DNA of 64,000 nucleotides from Pseudomonas tolaasii NCPPB 2192 (GCF_002813445.1 NZ_PHHD01000001.1:3224001-3288000), one strand, 5' to 3'; positions 8,902-17,919 are shown, counted from the stretch's first letter. A program made the numbers and translations. The notes: a model not told the origin generated them from the sequence alone.

Positions 8902-10152
8902 ATGTTCAGACCTCTCTTCGTATTTATCGGCACGCGTTATACCCGTGCAAAGCGCCGCAATCATTTTGTGTCGTTCATTTCCTTGACCTCGATTATCGGG
9001 CTCGCCTTGGGCGTGGTCGTGATGATCGTGGTGTTGTCGGTGATGAACGGCTTCGATCATGAGATGCGCACCCGCGTGCTGGGCATGGTGCCCCACGCGA
9101 CCATTGAAGGCGATGCGCCGATCAATGACTGGCAAGCCCTGGCCGACAAGGTCAGGCAGAACCCCAAGGTGGTGGCCGTCGCGCCGTTTACCCAGATGCA
9201 GGGGCTGCTGACAGATGACGGCAAGGTGCAGAAGGTCCTGCTCAATGGCATCGACCCGGCCCAGGAGCGCAACGTCTCGATCATCGACAAGTTCATGTTG
9301 CAGGGCAAACTCGACGACCTGTCGCCCGGCAGCTTCGGCATCGTGATCGGCGACAAGGCCGCGGCCAAGCTGGGCGTGAACATCGGCGACAAGCTGACCT
9401 TCGTCGCGCCGGAAGTCACCGTGACCCCGGCTGGCATGTTCCCGCGCATGAAGCGCTTCACCGTGGTCGGCACCTTCCATGTGGGCGCGGGCGAGATCGA
9501 CGGTTATATCGGCCTGACCAACCTCACCGACCTGGCGCGCCTGCATCGCTGGCAGCCGGATCAGGTTCAAGGCTTGCGCCTGAAGTTCAACGACCTGTTC
9601 GACGCCCCGCGCGCCGCGTGGGAAATCGCCCAGCATTTGGGTGAATCCCAGTACTACGCCCGCGACTGGACCCGCACCCACGGCAATCTCTACCAGGCCA
9701 TCCGCATGGAAAAAGCCATGATCGGCCTGCTGTTGCTGCTGATCGTTGCCGTGGCCGCGTTCAACATCATCTCCACGCTGGTGATGGTGGTGAACGACAA
9801 GAAGGGCGATATCGCGATTTTGCGCACCCTGGGCGCCACGCCGGGGCAGATCATGGCGATCTTCATGGTGCAGGGCACCGTGATCGGCGTGGTCGGCACC
9901 GTCATTGGCACCGCCGTCGGCATTTTGGCCGCGCTGAACGTCAGCGCCGCCATCGCCGCGCTGGAAAAAGTCATCGGTCACAAGTTTCTCAACGCCGACG
10001 TTTACTTCATCGACTACTTGCCGTCCCAGGTTCAGGCCCAGGACGTGTTGATGGTGGGCGGCGCGGCGTTGGTCCTGAGCTTCCTTGCCACCCTGTATCC
10101 AGCCTGGCGCGCGGCGCGTACCCAGCCAGCACAGGCCTTACGTTATGAGTGA
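8902..10152 (+). CDS. lolC: Lipoprotein-releasing ABC transporter permease LolC
   Basis: This inner-membrane permease works with LolD to extract outer-membrane lipoproteins and hand them to LolA. It has 416 residues. One TM segment (about 25-47, ending VVVMIVVLSVMNGF) is followed by a large periplasmic domain and three C-terminal TM segments in the FtsX-like domain (MIGLLLLLIVAVAAFNIISTL and later). It is about 60% identical by eye to the paralogue at 10908, and lolD lies between them. lolD begins before this stop codon. Confidence 0.94.
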   Translation: MFRPLFVFIGTRYTRAKRRNHFVSFISLTSIIGLALGVVVMIVVLSVMNGFDHEMRTRVLGMVPHATIEGDAPINDWQALADKVRQNPKVVAVAPFTQMQGLLTDDGKVQKVLLNGIDPAQERNVSIIDKFMLQGKLDDLSPGSFGIVIGDKAAAKLGVNIGDKLTFVAPEVTVTPAGMFPRMKRFTVVGTFHVGAGEIDGYIGLTNLTDLARLHRWQPDQVQGLRLKFNDLFDAPRAAWEIAQHLGESQYYARDWTRTHGNLYQAIRMEKAMIGLLLLLIVAVAAFNIISTLVMVVNDKKGDIAILRTLGATPGQIMAIFMVQGTVIGVVGTVIGTAVGILAALNVSAAIAALEKVIGHKFLNADVYFIDYLPSQVQAQDVLMVGGAALVLSFLATLYPAWRAARTQPAQALRYE

Positions 10153-10843
10153 ATCGGGCATGAGTGAAAAAGCAATCCTGAGCTGCCGCAACCTGGGCAA
10201 ATCCTACGAGGAAGGCCCGGAATCGGTGGTGGTGCTGTCAGACCTGCAACTGGAGTTGCACCCGGGCGAGCGCGTGGCGATCGTCGGCAGTTCCGGTTCC
10301 GGCAAAAGTACCTTGCTGAACCTGTTGGGCGGCCTTGATACGCCGTCCCAGGGCAGTGTCTGGTTGGCCGGCGAAGAACTGTCGGCCCTGGGTGAAAAAG
10401 CCCGTGGCCAGCTGCGCAACCGTTCGCTCGGTTTTGTGTACCAGTTCCACCATCTGCTGCCGGAATTCACCGCGCTGGAAAACGTGTGCATGCCGCTGCT
10501 GATCGGCAAGACCGCGATTCCGGAAGCGCGTCAGCGTGCCAAGGCCTTGCTGGAGCGCGTCGGCCTCGGTCATCGCCTGGAGCACAAACCGGCCGAGCTG
10601 TCCGGTGGCGAACGCCAGCGTGTGGCCATCGCCCGTGCCCTGGTGAACAACCCGGGGCTGGTGATGCTCGACGAGCCCACCGGCAACCTTGACTCCCACA
10701 CCGCCCAGGGCATCAAGGACTTGATGCTGGAACTGAGCACCCAGATGCGCACCGCGTTCCTGGTGGTGACCCATGACATGAGCATGGCCCGCCAGATGGA
10801 CCGCGTGCTGCACCTGCAGGAAGGTCACCTGGTCGCCATCTGA
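10145..10843 (+). CDS. lolD: Lipoprotein-releasing ABC transporter ATPase LolD
   Basis: This is the ATPase that powers LolC/LolE. It has the Walker A motif GSSGSGKSTLLN, signature LSGGERQRVAIARAL and Walker B VMLDEPTGNLD, with the switch histidine in VVTHD. The ATG at 10145 overlaps the lolC stop by 8 bases (232 residues). The ATG at 10160 gives the more usual beginning MSEKAIL and is equally possible. A terminator-like hairpin follows the gene, before lolE. Confidence 0.95.
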   Translation: MSESGMSEKAILSCRNLGKSYEEGPESVVVLSDLQLELHPGERVAIVGSSGSGKSTLLNLLGGLDTPSQGSVWLAGEELSALGEKARGQLRNRSLGFVYQFHHLLPEFTALENVCMPLLIGKTAIPEARQRAKALLERVGLGHRLEHKPAELSGGERQRVAIARALVNNPGLVMLDEPTGNLDSHTAQGIKDLMLELSTQMRTAFLVVTHDMSMARQMDRVLHLQEGHLVAI

Positions 10844-10850
10844 CCCGTTT

Positions 10851-10892
10851 CAAGCCCGGTACTGTGGTGGTGCCGGGCTTTTTCATTTTTTC
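10851..10892 (+). terminator. Hairpin with T run between lolD and lolE
   Basis: AAGCCCGGTAC pairs with GTGCCGGGCTT and is followed by TTTCATTTTTT. It should reduce read-through from lolCD into lolE, so lolE may need partial read-through or its own promoter. Confidence 0.75.
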
Positions 10893-10907
10893 AGGCGGTG
10901 CAAGCGA

Positions 10908-12155
10908 ATGTTCAGACCGTTATCGATTTTCATCGGCACGCGCTATACCCGCGCCAAGCGCCGCAACCGTTTTGTTTCGTTTATCTCGATGACCTCGATG
11001 ATCGGCCTCGCCCTGGGCGTGCTGGCGATGATCGTGGTGCTGTCGGTGATGAACGGCTTCCAGCGCGAAATGAGCTCGCGCATCCTCGGCATGGTGCCCC
11101 ACGCCACCATCGTCGGCGTGAACCCGATCGACAACTGGCAACCCGTGGCCGACGCCGCGATGAAGAACCCGGAAGTCACCGCCGCCGTGCCCTTCACACA
11201 GATGGACGGCATGTTCTCCTACAAAGGCGCGATGCAGCCGATTGAAATCAACGGTGTCGACCCGGCCCAGGAAGGCAAGGTGTCCATCGTGGCCCAGCAC
11301 ATCGTGCGCGGCAAACTCGATGACCTCAAACCAGGCGAGTTCGGTGTGGTGGTCGGCGACATCACGGCGCGGCGTTTCCGCCTGAATGTGGGCGACAAAC
11401 TCACCCTGATCGTGCCGGAAGTCAGCGCAGCGGCGCCGGGCGGCATTACCCCGCGCATGCAGCGGCTGAACGTGGTCGGCATCTTCAAGGTCGGCGCCGA
11501 GCTGGATGGCTCCATGGCCCTGATCCACATGGCCGACGCAGCGGAAATTCAGCATTGGCAGCCGAACCAGGTGCAAAGCGTGCGCCTGGCGGTGAAAGAC
11601 CTGTACGCGGCGCCCAAGGTCTCGGCGGACATCGCCACAAGCCTCGGCACGGCCTACAAGCCGGATGACTGGACCCACACCCAGGGCAGCCTGTTCAGCG
11701 CGATGAAAATGGAAAAGACCATGATCGGCCTGCTGTTGCTGATGATCGTCGCCGTGGCGGCGTTCAACATCATCGCGACCCTGATCATGGTGGTGAACGA
11801 CAAGGGCGCAGACATTGCCATTCTGCGTACCATCGGCGCTACGCCGCGGCAAATCATGGCGATTTTCATGGTGCAGGGCACGGTGATCGGCATTGTCGGC
11901 ACCCTGATCGGCGGCGTTCTCGGGGTGATTGCCGCGCTGAATGTGAGTGAAATGGTGGGCTGGCTGGAGCGCGTGACCGGGCAGCATATCTTCAGTTCGG
12001 ACGTGTATTTCGTCAGCAACTTGCCATCGGAACTGCAGGGCGGCGATGTGCTGCTGATTTGCACGGCGGGGTTTGTGTTGAGCTTTTTGGCGACGATTTA
12101 CCCGGCGTACCGGGCGGCGAAGATCGAGCCGGCGCATGCCCTCAGGTATTCGTAA
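10908..12155 (+). CDS. lolE: Lipoprotein-releasing ABC transporter permease LolE
   Basis: This is the second permease of the Lol exporter, 415 residues, with the same architecture as LolC: a TM segment near residues 25-47, a periplasmic MacB-like domain, and three C-terminal TM segments including MIGLLLLMIVAVAAFNIIATL. The first 30 residues (MFRPLSIFIGTRYTRAKRRN) are nearly the same as in LolC. It follows lolD after a hairpin. Calling this copy LolE and the first LolC rests on gene order, since the two are similar. Confidence 0.92.
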   Translation: MFRPLSIFIGTRYTRAKRRNRFVSFISMTSMIGLALGVLAMIVVLSVMNGFQREMSSRILGMVPHATIVGVNPIDNWQPVADAAMKNPEVTAAVPFTQMDGMFSYKGAMQPIEINGVDPAQEGKVSIVAQHIVRGKLDDLKPGEFGVVVGDITARRFRLNVGDKLTLIVPEVSAAAPGGITPRMQRLNVVGIFKVGAELDGSMALIHMADAAEIQHWQPNQVQSVRLAVKDLYAAPKVSADIATSLGTAYKPDDWTHTQGSLFSAMKMEKTMIGLLLLMIVAVAAFNIIATLIMVVNDKGADIAILRTIGATPRQIMAIFMVQGTVIGIVGTLIGGVLGVIAALNVSEMVGWLERVTGQHIFSSDVYFVSNLPSELQGGDVLLICTAGFVLSFLATIYPAYRAAKIEPAHALRYS

Positions 12156-12167
12156 CCTCTGAGATCG

Positions 12168-12245
12168 CTATCGCAGGCAAGCCAGCTCCCACAGTTTTGA
12201 TTTGTGAATACATTCAAAATGTGGGAGCTGGCTTGCCTGCGATGA
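12168..12245. repeat. REPIN: two inverted REP elements
   Basis: Perfect inverted copies of the GTGGGAGCTGGCTTGCCTGC core lie about 35 bases apart, between the convergent lolE and sensor kinase genes. Confidence 0.88.
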
Positions 12246-12262
12246 GGCGGGCCCCACTTGCA

Positions 12263-13609
12263 TCAATCTACCCCGGGTAACTCAATCACAAACCGCGTCC
12301 ACCCCTCCCCGGATTCACACAAAATCCGCCCCCCATGCGCCCGCACGATCGATTGGGTAATCGCCAACCCCAGCCCCGCATGCTCACTGCTGCCTTCATG
12401 ACGCGCCGGGTCTGCCCGGTAGAAACGATCGAACAACTTCGGCAACAACTCAGGCGGAATACCTTCTCCGGTGTTCTCGACTGAAAGCCTCACCCCATCT
12501 TCCAGCCGCACCCGCACTTCGCCGCCCGGCGGGGTAAAGCGCAGCGCGTTATCCAGCAGATTCGACAATGCCCGGCGCAACATCCCGCGATCGCCCGTGG
12601 TATGGGCAGTGCCCTCGCGCACCAGGCTGACGTGATCGTCTTCCGCCAGCAGCGCGAAAAACTCCAGCAGCGCGTCCACTTCGTCCTCCAGCGCCAAGGT
12701 TTCGCGCTTGGGCACCAGCAAGCCGTGATCCGCCTTGGCCAGGTACAACATGTCATTCACCAGTTGCGCCATCCATTGCAACTCTTCGAGGTTGCTGTGC
12801 AGCGCCTCGCGGTAATCCTCCAGCGGGCGCGGCTGGGTGAGGATGACCTGGGTTTGGGTCAGCAGGTTCGACAACGGCGTGCGCAGTTCGTGGGCGATGT
12901 CGGCGGAGAACGCTGAAAGGCGCTGAAAGGCGTCGTCCAGGCGGCCCAGCATGGCGTTGAAGGCCTGGGCCAGCTCAGCCAGTTCCACCGGCATGTGTTG
13001 CTGGGGCAGGCGCTGGGTCAGGGAGTGCGCCGACACACCAGCCGCCACTTCGCCCATGCGTCGCAATGGCCGCAGCCCGCTGCGTGCCGCCCAGGCGCCG
13101 AGCAGCGCGGTGGCCAGCGCCGACAAGCCCACGGTGAGCCAGATCAGGTGCTGCATGCGTTGCAGAAAGTGTTGGTGGTGAGTGATGTCGAGCATCAGGC
13201 TCAGTTGGGGCGACCCCGGCTGGCCCGGTTGCAGCGGCACGTTGTACACGCGGTATTCGGTACCGGCGTTTTGCAGGCTGTGCAGGCCGGGAGCTTCGGG
13301 CAAGTTGACGCCGGGAGCCGCGTCGTACCAGCGCTGGCCGCCCACCGTGATGCGCAGGGCCAGGTCAGGCTGGCGGCTAAGCTCGGTGCGCAATTGCGCC
13401 TCACGCTCCGCGAACAACTGCGGCGTGTCGACACCCTGCAAGGTACTGCGCAGCGCCACAAGTTTGCCGTCGAGCAACTGCTGGTCCAGTTCGACGAAAT
13501 GCGCCTCGCTGGCGCGGTTGAACAACACCCCGGCCACCAGCGAAACCACGGCGGTGCAGGCGGCAAACAGCAGCGCCAGGCGGCTCGTCAGGGACAGGCG
13601 CTTGATCAA
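12263..13609 (-). CDS. Heavy-metal type sensor histidine kinase
   Basis: This 448-residue inner-membrane kinase is partner to the regulator at 13606. It has a TM segment near residues 10-30, a periplasmic sensor region of about 120 residues, and a second TM segment (LIWLTVGLSALATALLGAWAA). A HAMP region follows, then the H-box FSADIAHELRTPLSNLL and the ATPase motifs NLLDNALRFTPPGG and GLGLAITQSIVRAHGG. The family (CusS/CopS/IrlS-like) senses copper or other metals. The best start is a TTG at 13609 that overlaps the regulator stop by four bases. The frame remains open upstream without resembling the family. Confidence 0.88.
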   Translation of the reverse strand: MIKRLSLTSRLALLFAACTAVVSLVAGVLFNRASEAHFVELDQQLLDGKLVALRSTLQGVDTPQLFAEREAQLRTELSRQPDLALRITVGGQRWYDAAPGVNLPEAPGLHSLQNAGTEYRVYNVPLQPGQPGSPQLSLMLDITHHQHFLQRMQHLIWLTVGLSALATALLGAWAARSGLRPLRRMGEVAAGVSAHSLTQRLPQQHMPVELAELAQAFNAMLGRLDDAFQRLSAFSADIAHELRTPLSNLLTQTQVILTQPRPLEDYREALHSNLEELQWMAQLVNDMLYLAKADHGLLVPKRETLALEDEVDALLEFFALLAEDDHVSLVREGTAHTTGDRGMLRRALSNLLDNALRFTPPGGEVRVRLEDGVRLSVENTGEGIPPELLPKLFDRFYRADPARHEGSSEHAGLGLAITQSIVRAHGGRILCESGEGWTRFVIELPGVD

Positions 13610-14286
13610 TTGACGCGCTCCTCCAGCACATAACCCATGCCGCGCACGGTGTGGATCAGCTTGTTGGGGGAGTGGTCGTCGACTTTCAGGCGCAGGCGGC
13701 GGATGGCCACCTCGATGATGTTGGTGTCGCTGTCGAAGTTCATGTCCCACACCTGGGAGGCAATCAGCGATTTGGGCAGCACCTCGCCCTGACGGCGCAG
13801 CAGCAACTCCAGCAGCGAGAATTCCTTGGCCGTGAGGTCGATGCGCTGGCCGTCGCGCTCGACACGGCGGCGGATCAGGTCCAGCCGCAGGTCGGCCAGT
13901 TGCAGTGCAGTTTCCTGCGGTGCGCTGCTGCCACGGCGCAACAGGCTGCGCACCCGGGCCAGCAGTTCGGAGAAGGCGAAAGGTTTGACCAAATAGTCGT
14001 CGGCGCCGAGTTCCAGGCCGTGCACGCGGTCTTCTACGGCATCGCGGGCGGTGAGAAACAGCACCGGGATGTCCAGGCCGGCGCCGCGTACCGCTTGCAG
14101 GATTTGCCAGCCGTCACGGCCCGGCAGCATCACGTCGAGGATCAGCAGGTCGAAATCCCCGGTCAGCGCCAGGTGTTGACCCGTAGCGCCGTCGGCCACC
14201 AGTTCAGTGGTGAAGCCCGCCTCGGCCAGGCCCTGGCGTAGGTAGTGGCCGGTTTTGGGTTGGTCTTCGACGATCAGCAATTTCAT
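13606..14286 (-). CDS. OmpR-family response regulator, heavy-metal (CopR/CusR) type
   Basis: The 226-residue regulator has a receiver domain with the phosphoacceptor in LLILDVMLPGRDGW and the conserved lysine in LVKPFAFSELLARVR. A winged-helix DNA-binding domain (VLPKSLIASQVWDMNFDSDTNIIEVAIRRLR) follows. The DNFDSDTN-type segment is typical of the CopR/CusR/IrlR subgroup. It is the first gene of a two-gene operon with its kinase and is divergent from a cupredoxin gene, so copper response is the likely role. Confidence 0.92.
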   Translation of the reverse strand: MKLLIVEDQPKTGHYLRQGLAEAGFTTELVADGATGQHLALTGDFDLLILDVMLPGRDGWQILQAVRGAGLDIPVLFLTARDAVEDRVHGLELGADDYLVKPFAFSELLARVRSLLRRGSSAPQETALQLADLRLDLIRRRVERDGQRIDLTAKEFSLLELLLRRQGEVLPKSLIASQVWDMNFDSDTNIIEVAIRRLRLKVDDHSPNKLIHTVRGMGYVLEERVN

Positions 14287-14350
14287 GGGCAGCTCTTGGT
14301 AACAGGTGACGACGGCTTTATACCGTGGCTATCAGGGGCAGGGCGCAACC

Positions 14351-14366
14351 TGACAAAGTTGTAATC
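14351..14366. promoter_or_regulatory. Possible metal-regulator box between the two-component genes and the cupredoxin gene
   Basis: TGACAAAGTTGTAATC lies in the divergent intergenic region. Its ACA-N4-TGTAAT arrangement resembles the copper boxes bound by CopR/CusR-type regulators. The match is from memory and only one half is strong. Confidence 0.35.
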
Positions 14367-14440
14367 TGGCAGTCAGCTCGCTGGCAGCGGCTCGATCTTA
14401 GAGTGCTTCCCAAGCGTGTTAAACACTTTGGAGTATAGAA

Positions 14441-14953
14441 ATGGCATTGCGTAAACCCCTGTTACTGGCGGCGTGCCTGCTGGCGTTGAGTTTCGATGCG
14501 GTGGCTGACGTGGCCCACACCTACGCATTCGGCCAGCCGGCGCCGGCGAGCAAAGCCACGCGCACCGTGGAAGTGACGCTGCAGGACATTTCCTTTTCGC
14601 CCAAGTCTCTGGACGTCAAGGCCGGTGAGACGGTGCGCTTTGTGCTGGTGAACAAAGGCCAGTTGCTGCATGAATTCAACCTGGGCGACGCGGCGATGCA
14701 TGCCGAACACCAGAAGGAAATGTTGCAGATGCAGGCCAGCGGCATGCTCACTGCCACCGGCATGGGCCCGATGGACCACGCCGCCATGGGCCATGGCGCG
14801 ATGAAACATGATGACCCCAACAGTGTCCTGGTGGAGCCGGGCAAAACCGCCGAACTGACCTGGACCTTCAACAAGGCCACGGGCCTGGAGTTTGCCTGCA
14901 ACATTCCCGGGCACTATCAGGCGGGTATGGTCGGCAAACTGACCGTTGAGTGA
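14441..14953 (+). CDS. Exported cupredoxin-like copper protein
   Basis: The 170-residue protein has a signal peptide (MALRKPLLLAACLLALSFDAVA) and a plastocyanin/azurin-like domain. Likely type-1 copper ligands are the histidine in GQLLHEFNLG and the Cys/His/Met set in FACNIPGHYQAGM near the C-terminus. A methionine/histidine-rich insert (about residues 85-125, with MGPMDHAAMGHGAMKHDD) suggests extra copper binding. It probably acts in periplasmic copper handling. The gene is divergent from the metal-type two-component operon, which may control it. Confidence 0.87.
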   Translation: MALRKPLLLAACLLALSFDAVADVAHTYAFGQPAPASKATRTVEVTLQDISFSPKSLDVKAGETVRFVLVNKGQLLHEFNLGDAAMHAEHQKEMLQMQASGMLTATGMGPMDHAAMGHGAMKHDDPNSVLVEPGKTAELTWTFNKATGLEFACNIPGHYQAGMVGKLTVE

Positions 14954-15019
14954 GGCGATTCTTAAGGGCGGGAGCAAAGGCTGTTAGACTGGCGCGGTTT
15001 ATTTAGCCAGGTTTCCGCC

Positions 15020-15850
15020 ATGCATCCCGCAGCCGAACATTCGCCGCTGGGCAAGTCCAGTGAATACATTTCCACTTACACTCCGTCGTTGCTGTTCCCG
15101 ATTCCGCGCGCCGCCAAGTGGGCCGAGCTGGGCCTGAGCGCCGAGACCCTGCCTTACAAGGGCGTGGATTTCTGGAACTGCTTCGAACTGTCCTGGCTGC
15201 TGCCCTCAGGCAAACCGGTGGTGGCCATCGGTGAGTTCAGCATTCCAGCTGACTCGCCGAACATCATCGAGTCCAAGTCTTTCAAGCTGTACCTCAACTC
15301 GCTGAACCAGACCGCGTTTACCGATACGGCAAGCCTGGAAGCGACCCTGCGCACCGACCTCAGCGCCGCCGCGGGCAAGCCTGTGACCGTGCGTATCCGC
15401 AGTCTGGCGGAGATCGAGGCCGAGGGCGTGATGGCGTTGCCGGGTGTGTGCATTGACGACCTGAATATCAACGTCAGCAGCTATGAGCACCCCCGCCCGG
15501 AGCTGTTGCGTTGCGATGATGCGCGCGTTGTTGAAGAGAGCGTGCACAGCCATTTGCTCAAATCCAACTGCCCGGTCACCAGCCAGCCGGACTGGGGCAG
15601 TGTGGTGGTGGAATACCGTGGCCACGCACTGGATCACGCCAGCCTGCTCGAATACATCGTGAGCTTCCGCCAGCATTCGGATTTTCATGAGCAGTGTGTT
15701 GAGCGGATCTTCCTGGACCTGCAGCGCTTGCTGAAGCCGGAGAAATTGACCGTGTATGCGCGGTATGTGCGACGCGGTGGATTGGACATCAACCCGTATC
15801 GCAGCACTGAGGATGTAGCGTTCCAGAACGTGCGTTTGGCTCGCCAGTAG
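15020..15850 (+). CDS. queF: NADPH-dependent 7-cyano-7-deazaguanine reductase
   Basis: QueF reduces preQ0 to preQ1 in queuosine biosynthesis. The 276-residue product is the long, two-domain form. It has the QueF motif ESKSFKLYLNSLNQTAF in the N-terminal half and the catalytic segment LLKSNCPVTSQPDWGSVVVEY, with the nucleophilic Cys and the Asp, in the C-terminal half. The gene stands alone between the cupredoxin gene and a REPIN. Confidence 0.96.
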   Translation: MHPAAEHSPLGKSSEYISTYTPSLLFPIPRAAKWAELGLSAETLPYKGVDFWNCFELSWLLPSGKPVVAIGEFSIPADSPNIIESKSFKLYLNSLNQTAFTDTASLEATLRTDLSAAAGKPVTVRIRSLAEIEAEGVMALPGVCIDDLNINVSSYEHPRPELLRCDDARVVEESVHSHLLKSNCPVTSQPDWGSVVVEYRGHALDHASLLEYIVSFRQHSDFHEQCVERIFLDLQRLLKPEKLTVYARYVRRGGLDINPYRSTEDVAFQNVRLARQ

Positions 15851-15866
15851 CCTTCACGCAAATCAA

Positions 15867-15958
15867 ATGTGGGAGCTGGCTTGCCTGCGATAGCGGTCTT
15901 ACAGTCATACATCAAGTGACTGATACACCGTCATCGCAGGCAAGCCAGCTCCCACATT
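15867..15958. repeat. REPIN: two inverted REP elements
   Basis: Inverted copies of the GTGGGAGCTGGCTTGCCTGC core flank a spacer of about 45 bases, between the convergent queF and DUF4404 genes. Confidence 0.88.
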
Positions 15959-15985
15959 GGGGTCTGTGTTGGTTTGAGGCTTGGT

Positions 15986-16252
15986 TCAGATCCCGATATT
16001 GCCCAAGGTGATCATGATATTGCGCAATGTCCCGGAAATGACCGGGTGCTCATCGTCGAACTCAATGGCTGCCTTATTCACATCGTCGGAGATGCTGGGC
16101 GTCTGAGTGGCCGGCTCAAGCTCAAGTTGCAATTCAAACTTGGCAATCAACGCTTCCAGCGCTTCACGCTTTTCTTCCGACAGCGGCGGCTCCTGTTCCA
16201 ACTGCCCGCGCAGGATTTCGACCTGTTCTTCCAGTTTTTTGCGATCAGGCAT
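15986..16252 (-). CDS. Small DUF4404-family protein
   Basis: The 88-residue acidic protein is mostly helical: MPDRKKLEEQVEILRGQLE at the start and DEHPVISGTLRNIMITLGNIGI at the end, as in the DUF4404 family of Pseudomonas. Its function is unknown. I chose the ATG at 16252 because AAGGAAAC precedes it. An upstream ATG at 16285 adds 11 residues. Confidence 0.75.
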   Translation of the reverse strand: MPDRKKLEEQVEILRGQLEQEPPLSEEKREALEALIAKFELQLELEPATQTPSISDDVNKAAIEFDDEHPVISGTLRNIMITLGNIGI

Positions 16253-16362
16253 GACGTGTTTCCTTTTATCGATAGGCACTGGCATAGACCACGGTGCGCC
16301 GTGAAAGGTCTACGGGCTGACCTGTAGATTAATCCACCGGCGCCTTCAGTGCATGATCTCTA

Positions 16363-16971
16363 TCAGGGCTTCTCGCCTTTGAGCTGACGCAGGCTGATGT
16401 CCGCCAGGCAGGTGCCCAGCTCGCCGAGGTGGTCGATCACCGAGTGAACCCCCAGCCCGTACAGCGCCACCGTGGCTTTGCCACGCTTGTGCTCGCGTTG
16501 CTGTTCGGTCAGTGCTTGCCATTGCTCGGGGTCCAGGCCGCAGAGCGAGCCGCAGGACGCCAGGCCGATGGTCCACATCCCGGCGTTCAGGCCTGATTGC
16601 AGGAGGCGAGGCTCGCCGCTCACCAGTACGCAGCCTTCCAGACGTTCGATGTTCAATTCCATCAAGGCTTGCCAGCAGGCATGGGGCGCCGGCCAGCGAA
16701 TGGAGGAGGGCGAGGCGGCCTTCAGCCAGCTCGGCAGCGCTGCGGCCAGCGGGGTGGTCACGGCGGCGGGGAGTTCATCCAGCCAGGCGCAGGGCACGCC
16801 CTGATCCTTGAGGCTGCGCAGAATCTGGAGTGCGCCGGGTGTGGGGGAGGTCTCAGGGGAAGGGGCGTCGGTGCGCGCGCGGGAACCGAAGTCCACCAGG
16901 CAGCCACTCAGGCCAAACAGCACGGCAGTCAAAGACGGGGCACTGGCGACGGCAATTTCGGCGTGAGGCAT
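16363..16971 (-). CDS. HAD-superfamily, phosphonatase-like protein lacking the catalytic aspartate
   Basis: The 202-residue protein resembles phosphonoacetaldehyde hydrolase. In the first motif the usual DxAGT-type nucleophile segment reads LFGLSGCLVDFGS, which keeps the following VDFGS but has Gly where the catalytic Asp should be. Later parts keep the ALMELNIERLEGCVLVSGEPR and NAGMWTIGLASCG order of HAD motifs. It is unlikely to be an active phosphatase by the normal mechanism, and a regulatory or binding role is possible. It is divergent from mlaA. Confidence 0.7.
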   Translation of the reverse strand: MPHAEIAVASAPSLTAVLFGLSGCLVDFGSRARTDAPSPETSPTPGALQILRSLKDQGVPCAWLDELPAAVTTPLAAALPSWLKAASPSSIRWPAPHACWQALMELNIERLEGCVLVSGEPRLLQSGLNAGMWTIGLASCGSLCGLDPEQWQALTEQQREHKRGKATVALYGLGVHSVIDHLGELGTCLADISLRQLKGEKP

Positions 16972-17167
16972 CTCGACATCCCTGAAATAACAGAGACGCT
17001 ATCCCGCCAGGATGACAAGCGCGTGACACTGACAAGCAATTGTAGGAATTTTGTGCATTTTCCATCTGACCTTTCCTACTGGCTGCCTAATTTGACACTT
17101 CCGTCATATACTCACGTTCTTATTCAGGGCATAGCGCCCATGACAGACCATTCAAGGAGCCAAAGCT

Positions 17168-17857
17168 ATGCGCTGGAGCCACTACCTCGCTCAGCTATCT
17201 GTGTGTGCCACTGTTCTGCTGGCGCCGTTCGCCGCCCAGGCTGCATCGGAAGACGACCCGTGGGAAAGCGTCAACCGCCCGATCTTCACTTTCAACGACA
17301 CCGTTGACACCTATGCCCTGAAGCCATTGGCCCAGGGCTACCAGTTCGTCACGCCGCAATTCGTGCAAACGGGCATCCATAATTTCTTCCGCAACATCGG
17401 CGACGTCGGCAACTTTGCCAACGACGTGTTGCAGCTCAAGCCGCACGCGGCCGGTGTCGACACCGCGCGTCTGCTGGTGAACACCACGTTCGGCGTGCTG
17501 GGTTTTATTGATGTCGGCACCAAAATGGGCCTGAAGCGCAATGACGAAGACTTCGGTCAGACCCTCGGCTACTGGGGCGTGGGCAGCGGCCCTTACGTAA
17601 TGCTGCCGCTGCTGGGCCCAAGCACCCTGCGTGATGCACCGTCCAAATACGTCGACAGTTACACCCAACCGTATCGCTACATGAACGATATCGGCTGGCG
17701 CAACAGCACTTTCGGCCTGAACATCGTCGACACCCGTGCCAGCCTGCTCGACAGCGAGAAGCTGATCACCGGCGACAAATACACCTTTATCCGTAACGCT
17801 TACCTGCAGAACCGTGAGTTCAAGGTAAAAGACGGCAAGGTGGTCGACGACTTTTAA
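17168..17857 (+). CDS. mlaA: MlaA/VacJ family protein of the Mla lipid-asymmetry system
   Basis: MlaA sits in the outer membrane and removes misplaced phospholipids for retrograde transport by MlaC and MlaFEDB. The 229-residue product has the family blocks DPWESVNRPIFTFNDTVDTY, GIHNFFRNIGDVGNFANDVLQLK, RLLVNTTFGVLGFIDVG, EDFGQTLGYWGVGSGPYVMLPLLGPS and DTRASLLDSEKLI. The signal peptide ends in FAAQAASE, and I see no lipobox cysteine, unlike the E. coli lipoprotein. A terminator follows. Confidence 0.92.
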   Translation: MRWSHYLAQLSVCATVLLAPFAAQAASEDDPWESVNRPIFTFNDTVDTYALKPLAQGYQFVTPQFVQTGIHNFFRNIGDVGNFANDVLQLKPHAAGVDTARLLVNTTFGVLGFIDVGTKMGLKRNDEDFGQTLGYWGVGSGPYVMLPLLGPSTLRDAPSKYVDSYTQPYRYMNDIGWRNSTFGLNIVDTRASLLDSEKLITGDKYTFIRNAYLQNREFKVKDGKVVDDF

Positions 17858-17875
17858 GTCGTGACGTTTTGAAAT

Positions 17876-17907
17876 GAAAAAGGCGACCTCAGGGTCGCCT
17901 TTTTTAT
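17876..17907 (+). terminator. Terminator after mlaA
   Basis: AAAAAGGCGACC pairs with GGTCGCCTTTTTT around a short loop. The symmetric A and T runs could also end transcription of the PilZ gene from the other strand. Confidence 0.88.
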
Positions 17908-17919
17908 GCATGCGATTTT

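Noticed and set aside
8833..9981. Long minus-strand frame opposite lolC, and the similar one opposite lolE (10920-12137)
   Set aside because: His/Asp/Gln-rich translations typical of antisense frames of membrane genes.
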